Shown piece by piece: positions 1 through 10,286 of a stretch of 64,000 bases of DNA (position 1 is the stretch's first letter; each line of letters opens with the position of its first letter). Source of the stretch: Hyphomicrobiales bacterium (lineage in GTDB: Bacteria > Pseudomonadota > Alphaproteobacteria > Rhizobiales > Rhizobiaceae); the NCBI GenBank assembly GCA_900472675.1, contig UCJA01000014.1:170962-234961 (forward strand), in the 5' to 3' direction. Under the pieces are notes generated by a model that was not told where the DNA came from, did not search any database, and saw only the letters and a list, made by a program, of their open reading frames with translations. Both the position numbers and the translations under genes were made by a program.

Positions 1-7
1 CAAGCCC

Positions 8-160
8 GAGGATGACGAAGGAGATGGCGGTGTCCCCAGGATGACGACCGATGGGGCGGTACCCGAGGGTGACGGTCGCGAGGGGCAGTGCTCGAGGATG
101 ACGGTCCGCGAGGGCACTGCCCGAGGGTGACGGTGGATGGGGCGGTTCAAGGATAACGAG
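8..160. repeat. Degenerate 28-29 nt tandem repeat
   Basis: Six imperfect copies of a 28-29 nt unit have their AGG(A/G)T core starting near 9, 38, 66, 95, 124 and 150. Each core reads about CCGAGGATGACG, followed by a variable G-rich half. The core looks like the intergenic sequence (CCCGAGGATGACG) that is common in alphaproteobacterial genomes, here drifted and tandemly expanded. It lies just downstream of the minus-strand peptidase gene. The tract has no credible gene of its own; a plus-strand frame from 137 is antisense to pepF. Confidence 0.6.
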
Positions 161-199
161 CGAGAGGGGGGCGCCCAGCAGGACTGGGCACCGTTCGCC

Positions 200-2056
200 T
201 CAGGCGTTGTCCATCGCCTCCAGCTCGTCGATCAGGCCCTCGATCATCGACAGGCCCTTCGACCAGAAGGACGGGTCGGTGGCGTCGAGGCCGAAGGGCT
301 TGAGGAGTTCCGAGTGGTGCTTGGTGCCACCGGCCTTGAGCAGCTCGAAGTACTTCTCCTGGAAGCCCGGCGCCGCGTTCTGGTAGACCGCGTAAAGCGA
401 GTTTACCAGGCAATCGCCGAAGGCATAGGCGTAGACGTAGAAGGGCGAGTGGATGAAGTGGGGAATATAGGTCCACCAGGTTTCATAACCCTCCGAAATC
501 TTGATCGCCGGGCCAAGGCTCTCGCCCTGCACCGACAGCCAGAGTTCGCCGATCTGCTCGGACGTCAGTTCACCGTCCTTGCGCGCCGTGTGGAGCTTGC
601 GCTCGAACTGGTAGAAGGCGATCTGCCGCACGACCGTGTTGATCATGTCCTCCACCTTCTGGGCGAGCATGGCCTTGCGCTCGCGCTTATCGGTGGTCTT
701 TTCGAGAAGGGCCCGGAAGGTCAGCATCTCGCCGAACACGGAAGCGGTCTCGGCCAAAGTCAGCGGTGTCTGGCACATCAGCGCGCCCTGGCCAGCGGCC
801 AGTACCTGGTGGACACCGTGGCCAAGCTCGTGGGCGAGCGTCATCACGTCGCGGGGCTTGCCCATGTAGTTGACGAGAACATAGGGATGGGCGGAGGGCA
901 CCACCGGATGGGCGAAGGCGCCGGGCGCCTTGCCGGGGCGGGCAGGCGCATCGATCCACTGCTCGTCGAAGAAGCGGCCGGCGATCTCGGCCATCTCAGG
1001 GGCGAAGCCACGGTAGGCTGAGAGGACGGTCTCCTGCGCGTCCTTCCAGGGGATCAGCGCATTGGGCGTTTCCGGTAGCGGCGCATTGCGGTCCCAGTAG
1101 TTGAGCTGGTCCATGCCGAGCCATTTGGCCTTCATGGCATAGTAGCGATGGGAAAGCCGCGGATAGGCCTCTTCGACCGCAGCCGCCAGCGCATCGACAA
1201 CCTCGCGCTCGACCCGGTTGGCGAGGTGCCTTGAGTCTGCAATATCCTTAAAACCGCGCCAGCGGTCGGAGATTTCCTTGTCCTTGGCGAGCGTGTTGGT
1301 AATCAGCGTGAAGACGCGCAGGTTTTCGCCAAAGGTTTTCGACAGGGCGGCTGCGGCCTTGGCGCGGGTTTCCGGCTGCTTTTCCTGCAGCATGTTCAGC
1401 GTGGGCTCGATCGGCAGCATCTCGCCATCCACATCGAAGCGGAGCTCCGCCATGGTCTCGTCGAACAGGCGGTTAAAGGCGGCAGCCGAGGTCATCGACT
1501 TTTCGAGAAACAGCTGCTCCAGCTTGTCGTCCAGCTGGAAGGGCTTGTCCTGCCGCAGGTCGACGATCCAGGGCCGGTAGTGGCCGGCAGCGGGATCGCG
1601 GTCCATGCAGGCGTCCATGACCGCGTCATCCACCCGGTTCAGTTCCAGCGCGAAAAAGAGCAGGTGCGACGAGAGGTCGGTCAGCTTCGACTGGACGTCG
1701 CCGTAGAACTTGCCGTTGGCGGGATCCGAGGTGTTAGAGAAATAGGTGAGGCCGGCAAAGGAGCCGATCTTGCCAAGCAGATCGTCGAGCGCCTCATACT
1801 GCTTCAGTGCATCTCCGATGCCGCCGTCGCCGGTCGTGGTCGCGGCGTCGGCAAGCTTTCCCTTCCACCGCGCCTCGAAAGCCAGCGAGAGTTCTTCTGC
1901 CTTCGCCATGTCCGCAATAAATGCGGGCGCATCCTTGGCCTCGTAAAGATCGGAGAGTTTCCAGACCGGCAGGAGGCCCAGCGCTTCGGCGGGGGCAACG
2001 GCACCGGCGGCACTCGGGGAAAAATGCCGGGGCGGCAGCGGGCGGGGTAGGGTCAT
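200..2056 (-). CDS. pepF: Oligoendopeptidase F (M3 family metallopeptidase)
   Basis: This 618-residue cytoplasmic zinc peptidase of family M3B would cleave short peptides. The zinc site is visible as HELGH at residues 409-413 (within TLAHELGHGVHQ), with the downstream acidic helix that supplies the third ligand. Length matches the PepF family. The frame stays open upstream to 3187, but that extension is antisense to the next gene. ATG at 2056 is chosen because GGAGAGG sits about seven bases before it and the protein begins in the usual variable N-terminal region. It is transcribed divergently from the response regulator gene. The family call is secure; the physiological substrate cannot be read from sequence. 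Confidence 0.93.
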   Translation of the reverse strand: MTLPRPLPPRHFSPSAAGAVAPAEALGLLPVWKLSDLYEAKDAPAFIADMAKAEELSLAFEARWKGKLADAATTTGDGGIGDALKQYEALDDLLGKIGSFAGLTYFSNTSDPANGKFYGDVQSKLTDLSSHLLFFALELNRVDDAVMDACMDRDPAAGHYRPWIVDLRQDKPFQLDDKLEQLFLEKSMTSAAAFNRLFDETMAELRFDVDGEMLPIEPTLNMLQEKQPETRAKAAAALSKTFGENLRVFTLITNTLAKDKEISDRWRGFKDIADSRHLANRVEREVVDALAAAVEEAYPRLSHRYYAMKAKWLGMDQLNYWDRNAPLPETPNALIPWKDAQETVLSAYRGFAPEMAEIAGRFFDEQWIDAPARPGKAPGAFAHPVVPSAHPYVLVNYMGKPRDVMTLAHELGHGVHQVLAAGQGALMCQTPLTLAETASVFGEMLTFRALLEKTTDKRERKAMLAQKVEDMINTVVRQIAFYQFERKLHTARKDGELTSEQIGELWLSVQGESLGPAIKISEGYETWWTYIPHFIHSPFYVYAYAFGDCLVNSLYAVYQNAAPGFQEKYFELLKAGGTKHHSELLKPFGLDATDPSFWSKGLSMIEGLIDELEAMDNA

Positions 2057-2215
2057 CTGAGGTCCTCTCCATGGGTCGAGACAGTGTCGCTGGTTTTGAT
2101 CGCCAGCCGATAAAATGCAAGCTTTTCTCAGAACAGGATGTTCAAGCCTTTCTGAGACAACGTCATCAACAAGAGCCCAAAAAGGGTAGCACGATGAACG
2201 TTGCGGGAGCCGAGC

Positions 2216-3781
<1,566 letters not shown>

Positions 3782-3971
3782 GCAAGTTTTGGAGCTCCGA
3801 CGACACAACCCTGGGGTAAGGATGCGGTGCAATCCTTTGTCAATCTGCCGTTCATGGTTTATTGACTATACGGGACAAGGTTGTGCACCTGTGGCACAAT
3901 TGCCATGCTGTCACCGCATTTTGCTACCACATGAGACAGCGAGGGACGTTGTCTAAGGGACGGGGATCGTT

Positions 3972-5906
3972 TTGCCGGAACACATTGCAAGAGAAGCGCC
4001 TTTGGGTCGGCGGCAGGCTGTAAACGCTGCCATCATCCGTTCCGCACTCTTCGGGCGGCTCGCCGGCTTTATGCTGCTGCTGGTCGCCGCCTTTCCGCTT
4101 GTGTCGGTGTCGGCAGGGCATGCCCGCGCCGAAGACCGCAGCCTGAAGCTCTATTTCGTGCACACCGGCGAGAAGGCTGTCATCACCTTCAAGCGCAACG
4201 GCAGGTTCGATCCCAGAGGGCTTGCCCAGATCAACGAATTCCTGCGCGACTGGCGCAAGGGACAGCCCACCAAGATGGACCCGCGCCTGTTTGACCTGGT
4301 GTGGGAAGTCTACCGCCGCAGCGGCGCGACCGACTATATCCACGTGGTCTCGGCCTTCCGGTCGCCAGATACCAACAACATGCTGCGCACCCGTTCGCGC
4401 ACCACGGGCGTTGCCAAGAATAGCCAGCACATGCTGGGCAAGGCGATGGATTTCTTCATCCCCGGCGTCAAGCTTTCGACGCTGCGTGGCCTCGCCATGC
4501 AGATGCAGGTGGGCGGCGTCGGCTTTTACCCCACCTCCGGCTCTCCCTTCGTGCATCTTGACGTCGGCGGCGTGCGCGCCTGGCCGCGCATGACGCGCCA
4601 GGAGCTGGTGCAGATCTTCCCGAACGGCAAAACCCTGCACCTTCCCGCCGATGGCAACCCGCTTCCCGGTTACGAAGAAGCGATGGCCGACTACAAGAAG
4701 CGCGTCAGTTCCGATTCGATCCAGATCGCCAGCTCGGCCGGCGGTCGCCTGCGGGAAGCTCCCGGCAAGAAGCGCGGCCTGCTGGCCATGCTGTTTGGCG
4801 GTGGCGGCGCGGACGAGGAAGAGGACAATGCGGAAAGCAGTGCTCCGGCCGTTGCCGCGCAGCCTGCCGCACCTGCACGTCCTGTCGCTCCCGCCAAGCC
4901 TGCACCCGAACCTATCGTGCCTGATGTTCCGGCGACGATTGCGGTCGCGTCTGCAGAACCTGCCCCCGCCCTTAACGCGCCTGTTCCACTTCAGCGTCCC
5001 GCCTTCCGGTCGGATACGCCGGCTCCGGGCGGCCTTGCGACCGCGCTCTACTCGCAGTCCCGCAACCCGGCGCAGGATGCGCTTGCCCTGCAGGCTTCCG
5101 CTGCCCCTACGCCCTCGCTGCCTGTGAACGAAGCTTTTGCCGATCTTTCCGCCTATTCGATTCCGGTGCCGACGCTGCTTGGTCCGCGCGGCATGAAGGG
5201 CGACGCGGAACAGGGCGTTTTGACTGCTTCGGTCTCGCCGCTTGCGTCCGAGGATCTCAGCACACTTCCGGGCACGATCCCGCTGCCATTGCATCGGCCA
5301 GCGGCGGTTGCAGCCCTCTCGTCCCCTGCGTCCCGCGACCAGCAGGTGCTGACACCTGAACTCGTGGCGGCGCTGTCGAAGAGCGTTGAGCCGCCGGCTG
5401 CAGCGCTCGCCGCACCGACGCCTGCCGCCGCGCCGGGTCCGACCGTAAATGCCCCGGTTCCGGCCGAGGCCCCCTATGCGCAGGCCACAGCCGTGCCTTC
5501 GCCGCGGCCTGCCGCCAAGATCGTGGAAACCGCAGCGCTGGCGCCGAAGGTTATCCAGCCGTCCAGATCCGCTCAGTTCAACGACGGGTTTGACGTGCCA
5601 CGGCCGGCAAACGCCCCGACCACGGCTTCGCTCGGTGGTTCAACTGCGCCTGCAAAGGCCGGCCGAACCGGACGCACGGCTCCTGCCGCTGCCGCCAGCA
5701 GCAACAAGGGCCTGACCGGTGAAGCGCTTGCCAAATGGGCGCTCAGCAACAACCGCCCCGATGGCGCTGCCTCGATGAAGGCACCGCGGGTGGTCAGCCG
5801 GACCCTGAACGGCTCCTATTCCGCCGCCTATGCGGGCGGTGGGTTCAAGCCGGTTGCTGCGACCGTTGCCATCGACCCGAACCGGTTCAGCGGCCCGGCT
5901 AACTAG
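3972..5906 (+). CDS. DUF882 (M15-like) periplasmic protein with long Pro/Ala-rich tail
   Basis: A 644-residue secreted protein. Residues 1-55 hold a basic segment, a hydrophobic helix (FMLLLVAAFPLVSVSAGHA) and an AlaXAla-type cleavage site. Residues 57-210 form a DUF882/peptidase M15-like domain with the expected metal ligands H153 and D160 (SQHMLGKAMD) and H195 (FVHLDVG), so a role on peptidoglycan peptides is likely. From about 235 to 620 the chain is low-complexity, rich in Pro, Ala and Val with repeated PAPA-type stretches, which could reach across the periplasm. Most DUF882 proteins lack such a long tail. The start is a TTG with GGGACGGGG upstream; no ATG lies before the signal helix. 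A terminator follows directly. Confidence 0.85.
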   Translation: MPEHIAREAPLGRRQAVNAAIIRSALFGRLAGFMLLLVAAFPLVSVSAGHARAEDRSLKLYFVHTGEKAVITFKRNGRFDPRGLAQINEFLRDWRKGQPTKMDPRLFDLVWEVYRRSGATDYIHVVSAFRSPDTNNMLRTRSRTTGVAKNSQHMLGKAMDFFIPGVKLSTLRGLAMQMQVGGVGFYPTSGSPFVHLDVGGVRAWPRMTRQELVQIFPNGKTLHLPADGNPLPGYEEAMADYKKRVSSDSIQIASSAGGRLREAPGKKRGLLAMLFGGGGADEEEDNAESSAPAVAAQPAAPARPVAPAKPAPEPIVPDVPATIAVASAEPAPALNAPVPLQRPAFRSDTPAPGGLATALYSQSRNPAQDALALQASAAPTPSLPVNEAFADLSAYSIPVPTLLGPRGMKGDAEQGVLTASVSPLASEDLSTLPGTIPLPLHRPAAVAALSSPASRDQQVLTPELVAALSKSVEPPAAALAAPTPAAAPGPTVNAPVPAEAPYAQATAVPSPRPAAKIVETAALAPKVIQPSRSAQFNDGFDVPRPANAPTTASLGGSTAPAKAGRTGRTAPAAAASSNKGLTGEALAKWALSNNRPDGAASMKAPRVVSRTLNGSYSAAYAGGGFKPVAATVAIDPNRFSGPAN

Positions 5907-5920
5907 ATCTCCCCCACCCG

Positions 5921-5950
5921 AAACCCGCCGTCATGGCGGGTTTCTCTTTT
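5921..5950 (+). terminator. Intrinsic terminator after the DUF882 gene
   Basis: AAACCCGCC (5921-5929) pairs with GGCGGGTTT (5935-5943) across a five-base loop and is followed by CTCTTTT. It lies 14 bases past the stop codon. Confidence 0.85.
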
Positions 5951-6136
5951 CTGGCGTGGCGCTGCCGTGCCCGCTCAGAAAAGGTCTCCACTGCTTCGCG
6001 AAGCCTGCTGAAGTCGAGGCAGGGACGGACTGGGAATTCCAGTTGCAAGAAGTATTTACCCTTGGCGGATAGGTCCTAAATCACACGACATCGGCGCATG
6101 CCGGATTTCAGGTCGAAACAATTTTCAGGTGACGTC

Positions 6137-7597
6137 ATGTCGCAAACGCTTGGTTCAGACATTTTCCATCTCGCCCCGATCGCCATGTGGATCGAGGATT
6201 TCAGCGCAGTCCAGACGCTTTTCAACGAATGGCGCGCAGACGGCGTCACCGACATCCGCTCGTTTCTGCGTGCCGATCCCGCCCGGGTCGCGCGATGCGC
6301 ACAGCTGATCCGGGTCGACGAGGTCAACCGGAAGACGCTGGAGCTCTTCGAAGCCGAAACCATCGAGGCTCTGAGAGAAAACATCACCAGCGTGTTTCGC
6401 GACGACATGCTGGAAACGCATATCAACGAGCTAGCCGAACTCTTCGATGGGAAGTGTGGCTTCTCCACCGCCACCGTGAATTACACGCTTTCCGGCCGGC
6501 GGCTCGATATCCAGCTGCGCGGCGCGGTCATGCCCGGATACGAGCAGACGCTGGGCAAGCTGCTTTTGACGACGGAGAACATCACCGTCCAGGAGGATGC
6601 CCGCCGCGCCGAGGCGGCCCAGCGCCGGCATGCGGAGGGCATTTTCGAACACTCGCCCGTGTCGCTGTGGATCGAGGATTTCAGCCGCATCAAGGAACTG
6701 ATCGAGGTGGTGCGCGACCGCGGCATCACCGATTTCCGCACCTTCACAGACGTGCATCCGGAGTTCGTGCAGCAGTGCATGAGCGAAATCCGGGTGCTCG
6801 ACGTGAACCAGGCGACGCTCGACCTGTTCGGCGCTCCCGATCGGAAGACCCTTCTGATGCGGCTCGGCGAGATCCTGCGCGACGACATGGAGAAGCCGTT
6901 CCGCGAGCAACTGATCGATCTGTGGCAGGGCAATCTGTACCACCACAGGGAGGTGATCAACTACGCGCTGGATGGCAGCGTGCGTCATATCCTGCTGCAC
7001 TTCTCGGTGTTTCCCGGTCACGAGCACGACTGGAGCCGGGTACAGGTGGCGCTGACGGATATCACCGCCCGCAAAAAGGCGGAGGCCTATCTGGAGTATC
7101 TGGGCAAGCATGACGTGCTGACCAAGCTCTATAACCGCGCTTTCTACGTGGACGAGATGAACCGGCTGGAGCGGAAGTCCCTGCGGCCGGTGTCTGCCAT
7201 CGTCATCGACCTCAACGGGCTGAAAGAGGCCAACGACCAGCTTGGCCATGATGCCGGCGATGCCCTGTTGCGGCGGTTCGGCGAAATCCTCAACGAAGCC
7301 GTGTCCGCGCCGAACCATGCCTGCCGCACCGGCGGTGACGAATTCGCCGTGCTGATGCCGGGCGCCGATGCCAAGTCAGCAGCGTCTGTGGTGGAAACGA
7401 TCTACGAACTGCTGAAGATCAACAACCAGTTCTACTCGACGGCACCGCTCAATATTGCGCTGGGCACGGCCACCAGCGAAGAGGGCGAGAGCATGGAGTC
7501 GCTGCTGAAGCGTGCGGACGTGCTGATGTACGAGCACAAGAGGTCCTACTACACGACGCGGGGTCCGGCGGACGAGATGGGGATTGCCGCCCAGTAA
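6137..7597 (+). CDS. Diguanylate cyclase with duplicated sensor domain
   Basis: The protein (486 residues) makes cyclic-di-GMP from two GTP. The C-terminal domain carries GGDEF at 399-403 and the DxLTxLxNR-type entry motif (HDVLTKLYNR). No RxxD inhibitory site precedes GGDEF, so product inhibition through the usual I-site is unlikely. The N-terminal half contains two homologous PAS-like modules, each opening with P(I/V)(A/S)(M/L)WIEDFS followed by a D-N-TL-LF block; this suggests internal duplication. No transmembrane helix or EAL domain is seen, so it is probably cytosolic. ATG 6137 is preferred over the in-frame ATG 6098 because AGGTGA lies just upstream. It converges with the next small gene, ten bases away. 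Confidence 0.9.
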   Translation: MSQTLGSDIFHLAPIAMWIEDFSAVQTLFNEWRADGVTDIRSFLRADPARVARCAQLIRVDEVNRKTLELFEAETIEALRENITSVFRDDMLETHINELAELFDGKCGFSTATVNYTLSGRRLDIQLRGAVMPGYEQTLGKLLLTTENITVQEDARRAEAAQRRHAEGIFEHSPVSLWIEDFSRIKELIEVVRDRGITDFRTFTDVHPEFVQQCMSEIRVLDVNQATLDLFGAPDRKTLLMRLGEILRDDMEKPFREQLIDLWQGNLYHHREVINYALDGSVRHILLHFSVFPGHEHDWSRVQVALTDITARKKAEAYLEYLGKHDVLTKLYNRAFYVDEMNRLERKSLRPVSAIVIDLNGLKEANDQLGHDAGDALLRRFGEILNEAVSAPNHACRTGGDEFAVLMPGADAKSAASVVETIYELLKINNQFYSTAPLNIALGTATSEEGESMESLLKRADVLMYEHKRSYYTTRGPADEMGIAAQ

Positions 7598-7607
7598 ACG
7601 CGCGCTG

Positions 7608-7952
7608 TCAGATATAGGCGACGTGATCGCCGGGCGGCACGTCATCTTCCCAGTTACCGGTTCCGATGCGCTTGCTTTCGCCCGATAGGCGTTCTTCCTC
7701 CGGCGGGTCTTCACCGGCGTGCGGAATGCCATGGCCGGTGTTGTGGCGATCCTCGCCATCTGCGTCCGGGTCGATCTCCAACTCATGGCCGAGGATATCC
7801 CGCTCCTTGACCCGGTCGAGGCCAGCGGTGATCACGGATTGCCGCCTCGCCACCAGCACGTTGTCCGGCTCGGAGGTGATGGAGAGGCTGTTGCGGATGT
7901 TCGTCACCGTCGTGGCAGAGGTCGCCGCTGTCGGCTCCACTTTTTCGACCAT
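7608..7952 (-). CDS. Hypothetical acidic protein
   Basis: A 114-residue, hydrophilic, Asp/Glu-rich protein with no motif I recognise. The first 40 residues are Ser/Thr-rich and the C-terminal half is rich in Gly, Asp and Glu (DPDADGEDRHN), which suggests disorder. A GAGGAGA sequence lies nine bases before ATG 7952 and supports translation; a TTG three codons upstream is the alternative start. Codon use matches its neighbours. It is likely a genuine lineage-specific gene, but nothing in the context indicates function. Confidence 0.6.
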   Translation of the reverse strand: MVEKVEPTAATSATTVTNIRNSLSITSEPDNVLVARRQSVITAGLDRVKERDILGHELEIDPDADGEDRHNTGHGIPHAGEDPPEEERLSGESKRIGTGNWEDDVPPGDHVAYI

Positions 7953-8033
7953 TGCTGACAATCTCCTCTGGTTGCCTCGTGCGGATGATACCCCCTTCGG
8001 GCCAATCGCTCAATGCGGGCAGATTTGCCAAAG

Positions 8034-8058
8034 AAAAACCCGCCGGTGAGGGCGGGTT
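8034..8058 (-). terminator. Intrinsic terminator after gapR
   Basis: On the minus strand AACCCGCC (8058-8051) and GGCGGGTT (8044-8037) form an 8-bp stem with a six-base loop, followed by TTTCTTT. It lies about 35 bases past the gapR stop. Confidence 0.85.
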
Positions 8059-8091
8059 CAAGGGTCTTCGGTTGAAGGCAATTGCAGGGCC

Positions 8092-8364
8092 TTAAGCGGC
8101 GTCCTGCTCGGCCGGCGCCTCGATCATGCCAAGAGCTGCCAGATAGGTGTCGAGGATCAGATCCTCTTCCATCCGCTCCTGGTCGTCCTTCTTGCGCAGG
8201 GCGATCACTTTTTTCATGATCTTGGTGTCGTAACCCATGCCCTTTGCCTCGCCGTAGACATCCTTGATGTCGTCGGCGATGGTCTTCTTTTCTTCTTCCA
8301 GCCGTTCAATGCGCTCGATAAATGCGCGGAGCTGGTCGCGGGCGACGCCATGAGCATCAGACAT
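8092..8364 (-). CDS. gapR: GapR-family nucleoid-associated protein (DUF2312)
   Basis: This 90-residue protein is a near full-length DUF2312/GapR homologue. In Caulobacter GapR binds AT-rich, overtwisted DNA ahead of replication and transcription. The sequence shows the family pattern: a long N-terminal coiled coil ([19 protein letters not shown]), the conserved [15 protein letters not shown] turn and the [13 protein letters not shown] basic helix, with an acidic C-terminal tail. AGGAGG lies six bases before ATG 8364, and an intrinsic terminator follows, so it is probably monocistronic or the last gene of a unit with the DUF1244 gene 83 bases upstream. Function is inferred from the family. Confidence 0.9.
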   Translation of the reverse strand: MSDAHGVARDQLRAFIERIERLEEEKKTIADDIKDVYGEAKGMGYDTKIMKKVIALRKKDDQERMEEDLILDTYLAALGMIEAPAEQDAA

Positions 8365-8447
8365 CGGGGCCTCCTGATGGTGAGATGAAATGAGTGGCTG
8401 TCACCTGCCGAAAAGCGGTCCCGAGGTCAAGTCCAATCGGGAGACGA

Positions 8448-8807
8448 TCAGCCATGAGCGGGCTTGTTGTCTGTGAATGCGGCTTTTTGTGCATCGGTCG
8501 CCTCGGGCTGGTTCAGTTTCTTCCAGTCCTCGTAAGGCATGCCGTAGACCATCTCGCGGGACTGATCCTTGGTGAGCGGGGCACCGGCGGCAGTCGCGGC
8601 GTCCAGATACCAGTTGGACAGGCAGTTGCGGCAGAAGCCGGCCATGTTCATCAGGTCGATGTTCTGGACGTCGGTGCGGTCGCGCAAATGCTGGATGAGG
8701 CGGCGAAAGGCCGCGGCCTCGAACTCGACCTGCTGCTGGCTGCTGAGTTCGCTGTCAGGCTGGTCCGGCATGGTGTCCGTCGGGACCGGGGAAGGGGTAT
8801 CGCTCAT
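8448..8807 (-). CDS. DUF1244 protein
   Basis: A 119-residue protein. The first 30 residues are a Pro/Asp-rich leader; residues 30-105 match the DUF1244 family with its CRNC motif (GFCRNCLSNWY) and MVYGMPYEDWK block. The paired cysteines suggest metal or redox chemistry, but no biochemical role is established that I know of. ATG 8807 is favoured because AGGAGA lies nine bases upstream; an ATG three codons earlier would abut that site too closely. Further in-frame extension to 8960 overlaps the next gene and lacks conservation. It lies 25 bases after the stop of the amidohydrolase-like gene and is probably co-transcribed with it. Confidence 0.82.
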   Translation of the reverse strand: MSDTPSPVPTDTMPDQPDSELSSQQQVEFEAAAFRRLIQHLRDRTDVQNIDLMNMAGFCRNCLSNWYLDAATAAGAPLTKDQSREMVYGMPYEDWKKLNQPEATDAQKAAFTDNKPAHG

Positions 8808-8832
8808 TTTAAGCATTCTCCTCTTGGCCGCT

Positions 8833-9624
8833 TCAGCCGGGATAGGGGCCGGTGCGAGATGGAAAGATCCTATAATCATGCAATGTGGGGTCATCACCGA
8901 GCGTTTGGAAGATCGGCGCCAGCCTTTGTGCCCAGGCTTCGATGCCGGCCTCGTCGGCAATCAGGTCCTGGCGCACCTCGAGAAGCGCGTGGGGAATGCC
9001 CGGGATCATGCAGTGCCGGTACATGGTGTCGCCCTTCAGCGCACCGTCATAGGGCTCGTTGTCGCCCACCACGATGTCTCCCGTCCGGCGCAGCAGGTCG
9101 AGAAGGGGATGGACGGCACGGTCGTCGCTGTCCCACAGGACGGCGGCATGCCAGGGCCTGGCAAATTGCTTCCAGAACGGCGTGAAGGAATGCAGCGACA
9201 GGACCAGGGGTGCGCGTCCGGTGTGGCTTGCCCGGGCGATCGTCTGCTCCACGGCGCGATGATAGGGTCGATGATAGGTCTCGAGGCGGAAGTCCCATTC
9301 TGCTTGTGTGATCGGGTGGTTGCCGGGAATGATCGCGCCATCGGAGATCTTCATGATGAGGGTCGGATCGTCCTCGCCGCGGTTGGGGTCGATCAGCAGC
9401 CGCGAGAAACAGCCCAGCACCGCCGGGACGCCCAGCATGGCGGCAAGCCTGCGGGTCAGCCCTTCGACGCCGATGTCGAAGGCGATGTGGCGGGTAAAGG
9501 CGCTGTCGGGCAGGCCGAGGCTGCCATAGGCCGGCGGAAGGCGGTTCATGGCGTGGTCGGCAAGGAGAACGATGCCGGCGTCGTGATTGCCATCTATAAT
9601 CTCGAAGGGAATGAAGTTTTGCAT
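8833..9624 (-). CDS. N-formylglutamate amidohydrolase family protein
   Basis: A 263-residue protein of the N-formylglutamate amidohydrolase (HutG-like) fold, which hydrolyses N-formyl amino acids in histidine breakdown. Characteristic segments are ADHAMNRLPP near residue 24, FDIGVEGLTRRLA, the SRLLIDPNRGEDDP block around 80 and SLHSFTPFW around 143, which carry the putative metal ligands. No other hut genes are nearby, so this is likely one of the standalone homologues found in rhizobia rather than a committed HutG; the substrate is uncertain. ATG 9624 is chosen because the extra 14 codons upstream are unlike the family. It heads a probable unit with the DUF1244 gene. Confidence 0.82.
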   Translation of the reverse strand: MQNFIPFEIIDGNHDAGIVLLADHAMNRLPPAYGSLGLPDSAFTRHIAFDIGVEGLTRRLAAMLGVPAVLGCFSRLLIDPNRGEDDPTLIMKISDGAIIPGNHPITQAEWDFRLETYHRPYHRAVEQTIARASHTGRAPLVLSLHSFTPFWKQFARPWHAAVLWDSDDRAVHPLLDLLRRTGDIVVGDNEPYDGALKGDTMYRHCMIPGIPHALLEVRQDLIADEAGIEAWAQRLAPIFQTLGDDPTLHDYRIFPSRTGPYPG

Positions 9625-9812
9625 TGGGTCCCGCTGGAAAGTGCCTGGGAAGGCTCTGGATTGCATGCGCGGGGGCCTAGCGCAAGCCGTGGCTGGTGCC
9701 GGCCTGTTCCTATGTGCCGGCGCGCGACAGGCGGTTAGACTTTCGTTGACTTTCAGGTCCCGCCGCGCGAAGAACGTGCTTCACGAATAACCATGGAGTC
9801 CTGACGGAAACC

Positions 9813-10286
9813 GTGTTGAAGAAATCCCTGAAAACTCATCTCCGCCTTCTGGTTTCCGCTCCCGCGGCTTTGTTCGTCGCAACGGCCTGCGCGCCGCTGC
9901 TGATGGCCAGTGCTGCGCATGCGGACTTCCGCGTCTGCAACGGAACCCAGAACCTTGTGGGCGTCGCCATCGGCTACCGCGCCACGGAAGGCTGGACCAC
10001 AGAGGGATGGTGGCAGGTGCCTGCCTCCACCTGCGCAACGCTGATCGAAGGCGAGTTGCAATCCCGCTATTATTATCTCTACGCCGAGGACGCGGCGCGC
10101 GGCGGTCGCTGGACAGGCGGCGTCAACATGTGCGTGGCCGAGAACGAGTTCAAGATCGCCGGCGTCAACGATTGTTTTGCCCGGGGCTATCAGCGCATGG
10201 GCTTCAAAGAATACGACACGGGCCGTCAGGGCAGCTGGATGGTCCAGCTTTCCGATACGCCCGGCACCCAAGAAGGCCAGAATTGA
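9813..10286 (+). CDS. DUF1036 secreted protein
   Basis: A 157-residue exported protein. A signal peptide (basic KKSLKTHLR then a hydrophobic stretch, cleavage near ASAAHA-DF around residue 37) precedes a DUF1036 domain with the FRVCNGT start, the EGWWQVPASTCATL block and four conserved cysteines that could form disulfides. The family is common in rhizobia, and its function is unknown to me. The start is GTG 9813 (or the TTG next to it), with a weak GGA upstream. Its stop codon overlaps the pyruvate kinase start (TGATG), so the two are translationally coupled, a pairing I recall from other Rhizobiaceae. Confidence 0.85.
   Translation: MLKKSLKTHLRLLVSAPAALFVATACAPLLMASAAHADFRVCNGTQNLVGVAIGYRATEGWTTEGWWQVPASTCATLIEGELQSRYYYLYAEDAARGGRWTGGVNMCVAENEFKIAGVNDCFARGYQRMGFKEYDTGRQGSWMVQLSDTPGTQEGQN

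Noticed and set aside
3891..3905. Sigma-54 -24/-12 promoter before the DUF882 gene
   Set aside because: TGGCAC and TTGC are present but separated by only two bases instead of five, so the elements are out of register.
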